Origin: Methanobacteriota archaeon
GTDB lineage: Archaea > Thermoplasmatota > Poseidoniia > Poseidoniales > Poseidoniaceae
Direction: 5' to 3'
Length of the DNA stretch: 56,480 nucleotides
Assembly: GCA_004195635.1 (NCBI GenBank)
Contig: PSPT01000014.1
Coordinates: 1 to 56,480 of the forward strand
The notes beneath the pieces were generated by a model. The model saw only the letters and a program-made list of their open reading frames with translations. It made no database searches and was not told the DNA's origin. Positions 44,112 to 53,522 of this stretch are shown here, piece after piece. Every line of letters starts with the position of its first letter. Position 1 is the first letter of the stretch. The position numbers and the translations under genes are program-made.

Positions 44112-46061
44112 TTAGAGATTTTGGTTTGGGTGGGTTTCGTCTGATTGCCAGTCACGAGAGATTACTTCGATTCTCGTTGAAAACGGGCTGACTCTTATTT
44201 GTGGTAATCCGGCACGGAATCCCAACTCGGCTCCAGTGATAAGTAAGCGATCGCCAACTTGCAGGGTTGAGAGCGATTCACTTATTCCTCTGCCAAAGGC
44301 AACAATTTCAATTACCCTTTCTCCATCCCAAAGATGAGCAGTGACCATTGCCCACGGTTTTCCAGTGATACGTACTCCAGTAGTACCTCCTCTTCCGACA
44401 ATTAATCCGTCTGCATTGATTCGAGTTTGAATTAAGCCAAGGCGTGTTATTTCTGGTGGATCTCCCTTCCATTCTTCGAGTGGAACCATTTTGCTCTGTC
44501 CATCCAAATACAATCTAGTTGTTTTTCGCCATTGCCCTGGTGCCACATCACAAAGCACATGTTCACCTTCTGAAAATGCAGATAATGGTGGAAATGCACC
44601 CGGCCCCATCTCTTCAAGAATAGCATTTGATGAACCACCTGTTCGCATCACTGCACCATTAACTTGCTCGCCGTAATGATTTGAAAGTGGACCCCATTGT
44701 CCACCCACATTCCCCATGACATTTATGCGACATTTTATTTCTGACAATTTTTGTGCAGGGCTTCTGGCCTGTAATCGAGATATAATTTCATCCAATTCTA
44801 AACCGGAATAACGGGTTGGCAATGGGACACTTTTTCCATGAATTAGAATGTGTTCTTTCTCCAATTTGTTGAGTTCTGTTGTGCAACCGCCACAGATACA
44901 GTCGGGCCAATTTTCTGGTTCAGCATCGGCAGTAATCATCCGCTTCCAAATACCGTGTAACTCTTCTGTTACTTCCTCCATTTCAGGTTCTGTGAGTGGG
45001 GGAAAAATCTTTCTTTGTGGGCCATTGAGGTACCAGCCTTCTAGCCCCTCAACTTCGTGGCAGTCGGCTACATCTTCCCCCTGACGGGTTGCTGCCCAAA
45101 GGAATCTATAGAAGGCTAATTGATATTCAAGTCCAGCGGCATATTTACTGTTGCCGTCGCTGGCTTTTATGTCAACGAGAGTGGCTTTGCCACGCCAACG
45201 CAATACCAAATCTAATTCACCAGATGCCCAACCGGCTGGATGGTACATTCGTTGAGGTTGGTAAACCCGTGGGTCCTTGACCCACGGCCGAGCAATCTCC
45301 CATGCTTCAGCCCAAGAGATGCTATCAGAGGTGCCGAAGCCAACGGGTAAGTTGTCAAATTCCTTATCTGAAAGCAATTGAAAACCCGGCACTTTGTTAG
45401 GCAAAGGAAAACAAGGTTTGTTATCCCAACGTGGAGCGGGAACTCGGTGTGGGTCACCGCTTTTTTGCCATAATTCTCGGTGAGGTCCACCCGCTTCTGC
45501 ATGGCATTTTTCCACCTCTTCAAGAAATAGCGTGAGTCCACCAATTAACATATTTCGTAGCATTTCATGTTCCAAATCATCCCATGCATAGTTCTCTGTG
45601 CGGTAAGGTTTCTTTTGCCAATCAGCTGAACCTAATTCGTGGATTGTTGCAACAGCATCATCGACTTTTGCCATGATCCACTCTCGTAATTCCTCTATGG
45701 ATTGAGGTGTTGGAGTTGTCTGGAGTGTAGTTTTTTCGTTTTCGCGACCGTCAGAATCATCATTATTGCTTTCTTTTGACAATTCTTCAATTGAGGAAAT
45801 GGAATTTTCGCGAACCCATGCAGACCATCGACTCTTACCTTCAAGGTGCTTGCCCATAGGAGTTTCCATTAGAAGTCCGACAAGCGCTTCTTCCACCCTT
45901 ATTCCCATAACCATGCGCGGGTTAACTGGCCCTCGTAATCCGATTTTGCTACCGGTAAACCACTGCCTGGGGCAGCGTTTCCACACGACATAGCCACTTG
46001 CAGAGATTCGCATCCGGCTACGGCCAATTGGGCCGCCTGCGGAGGGAGTTCCTACTGGCAT
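44112..46061 (-). CDS. RecB/Cas4-like PD-(D/E)XK nuclease fused to OB folds (paralog B)
   Basis: A 649-residue paralog of the neighbour. N-terminal C30 lies in VVWKRCPRQWF. Nuclease core GELDLVLRWRGK, LVDIKASDG and EYQLAFYRFLWA is intact and aligns with paralog A residue by residue. The distal cysteines read CICGGC (CxCxxC), spaced differently from paralog A, so iron-sulfur binding is less certain. An acidic low-complexity insert lies near 95-125. Two OB-like segments end the chain (INVMGNVGGQWGP and RINADGLIVGRGGTT with VIEIVAFGRG). Strong GAGGAGGGGG ribosome site. Probably partner or specialised duplicate of paralog A. Confidence 0.8.
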   Translation of the reverse strand: MPVGTPSAGGPIGRSRMRISASGYVVWKRCPRQWFTGSKIGLRGPVNPRMVMGIRVEEALVGLLMETPMGKHLEGKSRWSAWVRENSISSIEELSKESNNDDSDGRENEKTTLQTTPTPQSIEELREWIMAKVDDAVATIHELGSADWQKKPYRTENYAWDDLEHEMLRNMLIGGLTLFLEEVEKCHAEAGGPHRELWQKSGDPHRVPAPRWDNKPCFPLPNKVPGFQLLSDKEFDNLPVGFGTSDSISWAEAWEIARPWVKDPRVYQPQRMYHPAGWASGELDLVLRWRGKATLVDIKASDGNSKYAAGLEYQLAFYRFLWAATRQGEDVADCHEVEGLEGWYLNGPQRKIFPPLTEPEMEEVTEELHGIWKRMITADAEPENWPDCICGGCTTELNKLEKEHILIHGKSVPLPTRYSGLELDEIISRLQARSPAQKLSEIKCRINVMGNVGGQWGPLSNHYGEQVNGAVMRTGGSSNAILEEMGPGAFPPLSAFSEGEHVLCDVAPGQWRKTTRLYLDGQSKMVPLEEWKGDPPEITRLGLIQTRINADGLIVGRGGTTGVRITGKPWAMVTAHLWDGERVIEIVAFGRGISESLSTLQVGDRLLITGAELGFRAGLPQIRVSPFSTRIEVISRDWQSDETHPNQNL

Positions 46062-46227
46062 ACCCCCTCCTCGGTTGCTGGACTCCTAATCTTTCGCCTC
46101 ATCCTTTTGCATTTTTCTCATTTCTAAAAAATAACTTATTTGTAGCCATTTGCAAGCCATTCGAGAGATAACAAGAAATTGAAGGGAAGGTGGATTGAAA
46201 ATGTCCCTAGAAGAAACATTTGGTACT

Positions 46228-48006
46228 TCAAAAGTTAAAACTGTAGTAATCGCCCTTTACTCGCTGCTCGCGGTCCTTTCGTGATTCAGACTTGTTGATT
46301 CTTGGTCGCTTTGAATCATGGTCACGCCTAAATGTCACGTCCACGCTGCTGAGGAATCGGTTCATCCCAGTTCGCAAATCAAACGGGCCTTCTGCTCGTC
46401 CATGCTTACCACCTTCTCCCTCAAAGACAAGAAGTGAATCGGCCAAAATATCAATGAAATATACGTCGTGGTCAATTACAAAGGCGCTTTTTTCGTTACT
46501 TTCCATGGTGCGGCGAATCGCCTTCGCACATTCCATTCGGGAATTTGCATCAAGGTGGGCGCTTGGCTCATCAAGAAGATAAATATCAGCATCACGTCCG
46601 AGGCAAATGACGATGCTAACTGCCTGAAGTTCACCCCCTGACAATTTTTTCGCTCGCTTTAGTAAGAGTTTGTCAACCCCCATTGCTCGCACCACATTAA
46701 CATTGAACTCACCACTCCGCCAGCGCATCCCAAGTTCGGCATCTAACCAAGCCTGAACACTTAATTTGTGCTCGACACTAACATGCTGAGGTTTGTATGA
46801 AATCCGCGCATCGGAGGTCACCCACCCTTCATCGTATTCCATTTCTCCGGCGAGTAATTTTACCATAGTGGTCTTTCCTGTTCCGTTTGGGCCAACCACG
46901 CCTACTACCTCTGATTGGCGTACTGCCCCTTCACCGGTTGTGAGTTTGAAATCACCAAGAGACTTCTCTACTCCGCCCCATTGAATAATCGGCATTCCGG
47001 TTTCATCAGAACGGTCTGTGTGGGTAAGGAATTTAATCGGTTTATCGCGGATTCTCACATTTTGCTCCGGCAAGAACCCGTCAAGATAGACATTGATTGC
47101 AGTTCGCGTTGGCCTTGCGGGAGTGAAAATTCCAAATGCACCTTTTTCACCATAAACGATGTGGACAAGGTCGGCTAATACATCGAGTACGGCTAGGTCG
47201 TGTTCAATAACGATAACGCGCTTTGTCTTGGCTAATTCCTGAATTATTTTGACAATTCTCATTCTTTCATGAATATCGAGGTAAGAAGAAGGCTCGTCAA
47301 AGAAGTACACATCTGCATCTCTTAGCAGGGCAGCACAAATTGCAACTCGTTGTAATTCCCCTCCGGACAATTCTCCCAACTTGCGTTCAAGCAAATGGTC
47401 TATGGCGAGGGATTTGGTAAAGTGATCAAATTTCCCCATTTCATCAACCTTGTTTAGCAAAACTCCTACAGTTCCAGTCACCATTTTTGGCAAGTGATCA
47501 ACATATTGCGGTTTTACTGAAACCTTTATTCCTTTTTCCGTTACCAAGGTGAGATAGTCGCGTAGTTCCCCTTTTGGTAAGCCTTCAATAGCATCTTCAA
47601 GCCATACTTCTTCGGCATCGTAATCACCCAAATTTGGTGTTAAAGAACCCGCTAATATTTTCAGCGCTGTTGATTTTCCCATGCCATTTGGCCCTAAGAT
47701 TCCAACTACTGATGATTTAGAGGGGCAGGGGAGGCGGAATAACCTGAAGCCATTCATTGAATACTTGTGAATCATTTCTCCTTCCAACTCACTCGGCAAT
47801 TGGGTGATGATGAGGGCATCGTGAGGGCACTTGTTGATACAAATCCCACAACCAATACATAGGGATTCTGAAATGTGTGGTTTTCCACTTTTTTCGTCAA
47901 GAATAATACATTCTTGCCCATTACGGACAGGTGGGCAAAATGCGTGACACTCGTCATTACACTTTTTGGGCTGACAATTATCTTCTCGAAGTACTGCAAC
48001 TCGCAT
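46228..48006 (-). CDS. rli1: ABCE1/Rli1 ribosome recycling ATPase
   Basis: About 592 residues. Two N-terminal 4Fe-4S clusters (CQPKKCNDECHAFC and CIGCGICINKCP) are followed by twin ABC domains. Walker A sites are GPNGMGKST and GPNGTGKTT, signatures LSGGELQRV and LSGGELQAV, Walker B FFDEPSSYLD and LLDEPSAHLD. It splits ribosomes after termination and contacts the initiation machinery. ATG 48006 has AAAGGAGGTGG upstream. All catalytic residues look intact. Confidence 0.97.
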   Translation of the reverse strand: MRVAVLREDNCQPKKCNDECHAFCPPVRNGQECIILDEKSGKPHISESLCIGCGICINKCPHDALIITQLPSELEGEMIHKYSMNGFRLFRLPCPSKSSVVGILGPNGMGKSTALKILAGSLTPNLGDYDAEEVWLEDAIEGLPKGELRDYLTLVTEKGIKVSVKPQYVDHLPKMVTGTVGVLLNKVDEMGKFDHFTKSLAIDHLLERKLGELSGGELQRVAICAALLRDADVYFFDEPSSYLDIHERMRIVKIIQELAKTKRVIVIEHDLAVLDVLADLVHIVYGEKGAFGIFTPARPTRTAINVYLDGFLPEQNVRIRDKPIKFLTHTDRSDETGMPIIQWGGVEKSLGDFKLTTGEGAVRQSEVVGVVGPNGTGKTTMVKLLAGEMEYDEGWVTSDARISYKPQHVSVEHKLSVQAWLDAELGMRWRSGEFNVNVVRAMGVDKLLLKRAKKLSGGELQAVSIVICLGRDADIYLLDEPSAHLDANSRMECAKAIRRTMESNEKSAFVIDHDVYFIDILADSLLVFEGEGGKHGRAEGPFDLRTGMNRFLSSVDVTFRRDHDSKRPRINKSESRKDREQRVKGDYYSFNF

Positions 48007-48128
48007 ATTTCCACCTCCTTTATTGCTGATTCGGCAGGCAACGCCCACCTGTGATATTCTTGCGGGGTGTGGCCCTATTCATCAACCCCTCGCCTATTGT
48101 CTTCCCGCTTTTTGGGAGTTTGAGTGAG

Positions 48129-51044
48129 TTAATTTTTGAGAATTGCCGCCTCGCCATCTTTGCTGTCCAGTAATATCTTAATTGGTTCATCGAGATATAC
48201 ATGAGTGAGCGGCCCATGGTTTGCAATAACTTCTTGATTATTCAACCATTCCCAATCCATGTCACCTACCTCGGACAAAGTGAGGTATCCTACATTGAAA
48301 GAAACAATATTTTGGAAAAAGTGAGACCCCTGGGATGGATCTACATGAATATCCTCCATTGGCACTTCAACGATAGTTTTGGCACCACTAATTTGGCTCC
48401 AAGAAACGGGGATGCCAAGGCTTGGATCTGCAGTCCCCCAGCGCCCAGGTCCGATCAATAGATATGGGCGGTTTTGTCCACTCAATGATGCATTTATTTC
48501 CTCAATCATTGGATTCAAATCCCTTGTTTTTAGGCGGTTCAGTTTACTAGGGTCAATGAAAATAATGTCTTGAACATTATCAATTACCCCATTTCCTAAG
48601 GCCAAACTGCTGCTGCAAAGAAGTTTTTCTTCCTCAATCTCATTGAAATCCACATCTATTTCTTCATGCCCAGCGACAACAGGACGTAATTGAAGTAATG
48701 CAAATCTTCGAATGTTTCGTTTTGGGTCGAGAGCAACTGCGAATTCAATCTCAACAGGTGTACCCAAGTAGTCTTGGCATTTGTTTAGAACATGGGTTAG
48801 AATTTCGGCTAAGGGGAACTTTGAATGCTTCAGAATTGGTGCGAATGTAAGGACTCTGTTGCCTTCTCTATATATTGTATCAACAATTCTATCATCGGCG
48901 GCAATATATGTTGAACCAACCATTGCTAATTGCCCATCTTTCTCGGCAGTATTTAGGTCGAGTTTGGAAAGATTTTCTTCATCATCAGCACCTAGATCCG
49001 ATTCATTATCATCCATTTCAATGGCATAGAATTTTCGCTGTGAAGTACGTAATGTCGCTTCAATGCTATGGAATTGGTGGAGTCGCTTCGGTTGCGCAGG
49101 GCTGAATCTCAGGCACTTTCCACCACCAGCAACTTGGCGTCCAAAACCAAGTGCAATTGCTGCTAATCCATCTTCTGCTTTCAGTGGTTCAACAGGGTAA
49201 TGGTTGTGGCTTCTTGCCACTCCAGACAGAACTGGGTAGAAGCGACCTCCTTGTTGAGTACCAACCAATTCCTGAATTACCACTGCCATTCGTTCATCCT
49301 CTATGCTATTTGGTGTGGCTTTTACATAATCCTTTGCGGTATTATAGAAGGTTGAGGCATACACCAATTTTATCGCTTGAATTAATTGTTTTATTCTATA
49401 CTTAATATTTGGATGATTATTTGCCAGTAAATAAGTTGAATATACACCGGCAAATGGTTGGTGGCTGGCATCCTCCAATTGACTTGACGAGCGTACTGCG
49501 AGCGGCCACGTTACAAACTCAAGCATGTTTTTGACAGTTTCAACCTCCTCATCAAGAAATTTCGCCTCTAAGAACGCCTTAGCTATTTCTTCATCCTCAA
49601 AATCTTCGTGAACAAAGTGGTCAAGATTATTTCTCTCAAGAAATCTCTCAAATACTTTTGTAGCAATTACCAATGTTTTTGGAATTATTATTTCCACATC
49701 TGGGAATGCATCACTTAATCTTAAATCAGGCATGCGTGTGTAAAAGAAGGCTAGGCCGCGGCCCTTTCCACCTAGGCTTCCACTTCCAAGACGCTGAAAT
49801 CCAGAACCTTCTTCTCCTGGTGCATGGTCTTGAATACGGCGCATTTTCTGCATATGCAAATATTGACCGATTCGTTCAATTAGAAAATTTCTTGCAATTT
49901 CAATAGATGGGAAATCAGCGAGTTTCTTCTGACGAAGTTCAGTTGCAAGGGTAAATTCAGTTCGCGTCCGCATCCAGTGTGAAATATGATTTCGTTTTGC
50001 TCTTTCAATAAAAACATCAAGTGGTACATCTTTCAAACATTGACGCAATTCTCGCAAATCACTTGCACGTGAAATCTCTTCACCTTCTGCGTTGCGGAAA
50101 ATGAAGTCACCAAAACTCATTTTGCTTGTCATGAAGTCTGAGATTTGGTGGTATAATTTACTGTCTTCCTTATGCAGGAAACTGGCGCCAAGTGCTTCCG
50201 CTTGCTCACGCAACTCCTCATTTTTGCTTTGAAATAAGATTGGCATGTGCGGGTGTTCTTTTCGAATATTTTTTATTAATTCTAGACCTGCAGTACTCCT
50301 TTCTCCATTTTGAAAAGGGAATCTGCCATCGGTAAATACGCCAATAATGTTATTGTGATATCTCTCAATATGAAGTGCAGCCTCCTCATAATTTACCGCG
50401 AGAAGGATCTTAGCGCGAGCCCTAAGGCGCAACAATTTTTCATAGGCATTTGCGCCTTGACCCATTAGGAGTGTGGTCTGTTTCAGAAGTTGGGTGTAAA
50501 GAAGAGGGAGGTAAGCAGAATAAAATCGGCGACTATCTTCGACCAACAGAATAACCTGAACATTTCCATAATCAATGTCATGTTGAACGTTCTTCTCATC
50601 TTCAATCAATTTACAAATTGACAGGAAAATCATGCTATCTCCTGACCAGACGAAGACCTTGTCTATTCCACCTCCTGAACGTAGTGTTGCTAATTCACGG
50701 GTATTGTAGGTCAAGAGGACAACTTGAATCGAACCGCATATTTTTTTTGCCTGTTGTGCGAAGTCATGTACTGCAATATCGCCAATGCGGCTCATTGTAA
50801 TCACCAAATCAAATTTCCTTGTTTTAAGCATTACTAGTGCATCTTCTGCATCGGGTGAATGTATGATTCTCGGTGCCTGAGAAAGGTCAAGGCTACTGTA
50901 TTCATTAGCCATTAATTCGGAAAGGTGTCCCGATTCTTCCAAGACATAATGGTCAAAATGACTCGAAACGAGTAATACTTCACGAATTCTAAAAGGAGTA
51001 AGTCTCTCAAGCAAGGAGTCCTCGGTGTCCAATGATGGGCTCAT
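48129..51044 (-). CDS. Receiver-like domains fused to PEP/pyruvate-binding (PPDK-N-like) domain
   Basis: A 971-residue soluble protein. Two response-regulator-like folds open it: about 18-150 is degenerate (VLLVSSHFDHYVLE), and about 165-310 has VILLVEDSRR, GVFTDGRFPF as phospho-acceptor candidate and FLHKEDS lysine. From about 420 a pyruvate phosphate dikinase/PEP synthase N-terminal domain follows: GSGSLGGKGRGLAFF, WPLAVRSSSQLEDA, FAGVYSTYLL. No phosphohistidine swivel or PEP-catalytic domain is present. Similar long fusions are known in bacteria. Likely a regulated phosphotransfer protein of unknown target. Confidence 0.82.
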   Translation of the reverse strand: MSPSLDTEDSLLERLTPFRIREVLLVSSHFDHYVLEESGHLSELMANEYSSLDLSQAPRIIHSPDAEDALVMLKTRKFDLVITMSRIGDIAVHDFAQQAKKICGSIQVVLLTYNTRELATLRSGGGIDKVFVWSGDSMIFLSICKLIEDEKNVQHDIDYGNVQVILLVEDSRRFYSAYLPLLYTQLLKQTTLLMGQGANAYEKLLRLRARAKILLAVNYEEAALHIERYHNNIIGVFTDGRFPFQNGERSTAGLELIKNIRKEHPHMPILFQSKNEELREQAEALGASFLHKEDSKLYHQISDFMTSKMSFGDFIFRNAEGEEISRASDLRELRQCLKDVPLDVFIERAKRNHISHWMRTRTEFTLATELRQKKLADFPSIEIARNFLIERIGQYLHMQKMRRIQDHAPGEEGSGFQRLGSGSLGGKGRGLAFFYTRMPDLRLSDAFPDVEIIIPKTLVIATKVFERFLERNNLDHFVHEDFEDEEIAKAFLEAKFLDEEVETVKNMLEFVTWPLAVRSSSQLEDASHQPFAGVYSTYLLANNHPNIKYRIKQLIQAIKLVYASTFYNTAKDYVKATPNSIEDERMAVVIQELVGTQQGGRFYPVLSGVARSHNHYPVEPLKAEDGLAAIALGFGRQVAGGGKCLRFSPAQPKRLHQFHSIEATLRTSQRKFYAIEMDDNESDLGADDEENLSKLDLNTAEKDGQLAMVGSTYIAADDRIVDTIYREGNRVLTFAPILKHSKFPLAEILTHVLNKCQDYLGTPVEIEFAVALDPKRNIRRFALLQLRPVVAGHEEIDVDFNEIEEEKLLCSSSLALGNGVIDNVQDIIFIDPSKLNRLKTRDLNPMIEEINASLSGQNRPYLLIGPGRWGTADPSLGIPVSWSQISGAKTIVEVPMEDIHVDPSQGSHFFQNIVSFNVGYLTLSEVGDMDWEWLNNQEVIANHGPLTHVYLDEPIKILLDSKDGEAAILKN

Positions 51045-51071
51045 CTAGTTGGCGCAGAGAGGCGGGTGCTT

Positions 51072-52364
51072 TCAAACCTTAGGGAGCAATCCAAACACTG
51101 CAAATAGGTCCCATACAGGGGTCAAAAAGAATGGCAAAAATCGGTATCTTGCATATACTGCGGCAGCGAGCCATATTTTTTGTGGCTTACTCAACTTTAC
51201 TCTAGAGGAATACACATCACCCTGTTTCTTGACAATTTGCTTCAAAATGGCATCATAAAATGCAATCATTGCTGCGGGGCTATATCTTGTGCGTCGAGGC
51301 AAGAGTGGTAACAACTTCTTCGCTTCTCGCAAGTAAGTTCTTGCTCTTTTTGCATATGCAATTGTGTATGCTTCCCATTGTGGATTTCGTCTGACATCAC
51401 CTGCAAGTTCAGTATCTGAAATATTATTTGCCTCTAATTCATCCATTGGTAAATAAACTCGGTCACGCCCAATGTCCTCTCCGACATCACGCAATACATT
51501 TCCTAGTTGCATGAAAATGCCCCAAGATTCGGCATAGCGCTTGGCCTTTTGGTCCTCATATCCGTAAATTTCAATACACATTAATCCAACTACACTTGCC
51601 ACTCTATAGCAGTATAGGTATAATTCATCAAAGGTACGGTATCGGTTGTGGAAAAGGTCGTCTTCCATCCCCGAAATTAGGTCGTCAAAGTACTCACGAG
51701 GAATATTGTATTTGTTGACTGTGTCCTTTAGAGCCATGAAAACAGGGTCGGTTGAGGTAAGTCCGTTGTAACAAGTTGAGAGTTTTTTACGGAAGAAAAA
51801 CAACTGTGTGAGTTTAGTCTCATATGCTTCTTGATCAATAACGGTTGACTTATTTGAAAGCGCTTCCAGTTTTGCACGGTATGCAATCGCCTCGGGGTCA
51901 TCCTCGCCAAGACCTCCGGGAAATACATCTTTCCAATCACCATCGGCGATGTCATCAGCGCGACGACAAAAGGCATAAACTGCACACATTGCTTGACGTT
52001 GCTCATCTGGTAAATACTTGAAAGAGTGATAAAAGTTTCCAGCTTCTCTACGCGTCAAAGATTCACAATATTGGAAAGCGATTGCGACTAATTCTTGCGG
52101 GGGGTATTGATCCCAAATTGGCGCATCTACTTTTTCAAATGGGTTGGCCATTTCTTCAGGAATTGCTCGCAATCCAACATATTCTGCACCGCTTTTAAAT
52201 GCTTCAACTGCGGTAATACTTACCGCATGCACTGCATCCTTCGTTAATACTACTGCAGCACGAAGCCGGTCCAATGCCATGCGCTTAGGCTCTTCAATAT
52301 GCGGCCTAGTTTTCGCATCTCCAAGGAGTGGTTCAAGCAGACTTGGTTTACGCCTTTCCAACAT
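51072..52364 (-). CDS. hpnD: Squalene/phytoene synthase family, HpnD-like
   Basis: A 430-residue prenyl synthase with both aspartate-rich motifs: RRADDIADG (D137, D138, D141) and LRDVGEDIGRDRVYLP. FYHSFKYLP and the NVLRDVGEDI context are typical. In the HpnC/D/E route HpnD makes presqualene diphosphate from two farnesyl diphosphates. It has an N-terminal extension of about 100 residues (helical, Ala-rich) and a longer C-terminus than bacterial HpnD (about 280). GGGAGGA ribosome site. It could alternatively be a phytoene synthase (CrtB); the neighbours favour squalene. Confidence 0.82.
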   Translation of the reverse strand: MLERRKPSLLEPLLGDAKTRPHIEEPKRMALDRLRAAVVLTKDAVHAVSITAVEAFKSGAEYVGLRAIPEEMANPFEKVDAPIWDQYPPQELVAIAFQYCESLTRREAGNFYHSFKYLPDEQRQAMCAVYAFCRRADDIADGDWKDVFPGGLGEDDPEAIAYRAKLEALSNKSTVIDQEAYETKLTQLFFFRKKLSTCYNGLTSTDPVFMALKDTVNKYNIPREYFDDLISGMEDDLFHNRYRTFDELYLYCYRVASVVGLMCIEIYGYEDQKAKRYAESWGIFMQLGNVLRDVGEDIGRDRVYLPMDELEANNISDTELAGDVRRNPQWEAYTIAYAKRARTYLREAKKLLPLLPRRTRYSPAAMIAFYDAILKQIVKKQGDVYSSRVKLSKPQKIWLAAAVYARYRFLPFFLTPVWDLFAVFGLLPKV

Positions 52365-52404
52365 GTTTTACTCCTCCCTCTTTGGAACCGAAACTCCATC
52401 TGCT

Positions 52405-53427
52405 TTAGACTCTTGCCTTGCGTTGAGCCCGTTTCCAAAGCCGCCGAACTTTCAGTAGCAAGAAAAACTGTTTCAACTTTCCAACCTTCGGTCGGCGTTT
52501 CCAAGTATCATAATTCTGTTTTCGAATGGACTCCAAAATAGCCTCTCCTCCCATGGTAAACATTTGTAGGTCAACGGCGAGCAACGGGTCAATCTCGTTC
52601 CACAAAGTCTTGCCTTCATCAAACCATTTTTGTGCTCTATCAACCTCATATTTCATCAATTCTTTCCAGCGTTGGTCGGCCACGCGGTTTTCCAAGTCAA
52701 TACTGGTATAGCCAAATCGCTCCAAATCTTCACTAGGTAAGTAAGAACGTCCTTGTTGTAAATCTCTAGAAACATCCTGCCAATGGTTGGCCAATTGCAG
52801 TGCAGTGCACGTATTATCTGCCTTTGCCCGCATTTCTTCATCATCGTGCCCATAGACATATAGGAATAAGTGTCCGACGGGGTCAGCCGAGTAATAACAG
52901 TATTTTCGCAATTCTTCCCAGGTCTCATAGCGCTTCTTTATTTGGTCCATTTTGAAGGCTTGAATTAACTTCCAGTACGGCAAGTAAGGAATTCCTACCT
53001 CAGTTGAGGTATGGGCAACAGCAATGAGGATTGGGTGTTTAGGAATACCGGACCAAGGCACAGGTGCTTCTTCATTCGCCTCTAATTCAGCAAGTTCATC
53101 CGGTGTGGTTTTCCCTTCTGGCAACCCATATGCGCGTGCGAGGTCATCTTCCCATTCGTCCAATAATTGCCAGCGAATCTCGTCTGAAAAAGGCGCCTCA
53201 TCTCCAAGGTCATCGCCATATCGGCAATAGGCGTAGATATTTTCTATGTGTTGGCGCTTATCGGCAGGAGTAAATTTATTGGCGATAATAAAATTCTCAT
53301 AATGGGACTTTGCAATGTCTGTGCAGTGTGCTTGGGCGGCAGAAAGAGTTTGATGTTGCCCGTATCCTGCCAGTGAAATATCCTTGTCGGAAACACTGTG
53401 TTCGCCCCACTCGTATTTCTCACCCAC
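52405..53427 (-). CDS. hpnC: Squalene/phytoene synthase family, HpnC-like (hydroxysqualene synthase)
   Basis: About 340 residues from a GTG at 53427 that has AAGGAGGGA upstream; an earlier start would run into hpnE. Motifs HYENFIIANKFTPADKRQH, CRYGDDLGDEA (D72, D73, D76) and NHWQDVSRDLQQGRSYLP match HpnC, which converts presqualene diphosphate to hydroxysqualene. Placed between hpnE and hpnD on the same strand, forming one operon. Confidence 0.84.
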   Translation of the reverse strand: MGEKYEWGEHSVSDKDISLAGYGQHQTLSAAQAHCTDIAKSHYENFIIANKFTPADKRQHIENIYAYCRYGDDLGDEAPFSDEIRWQLLDEWEDDLARAYGLPEGKTTPDELAELEANEEAPVPWSGIPKHPILIAVAHTSTEVGIPYLPYWKLIQAFKMDQIKKRYETWEELRKYCYYSADPVGHLFLYVYGHDDEEMRAKADNTCTALQLANHWQDVSRDLQQGRSYLPSEDLERFGYTSIDLENRVADQRWKELMKYEVDRAQKWFDEGKTLWNEIDPLLAVDLQMFTMGGEAILESIRKQNYDTWKRRPKVGKLKQFFLLLKVRRLWKRAQRKARV

Positions 53428-53522
53428 AGTATCTCCCTCCTTCTGCCGTACCTGCGTCCCTTTTGATAAACTCGCATCATTGTTTCCTGTGCTTGATTTG
53501 TTTCTCGTTAAATGAATGCCGG

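Noticed and set aside
41459-46061. Calling the twin nucleases Cas4 of a CRISPR system
   Set aside because: No CRISPR array, Cas1 or Cas2 is visible, and the proteins are three times longer than Cas4 with OB folds.
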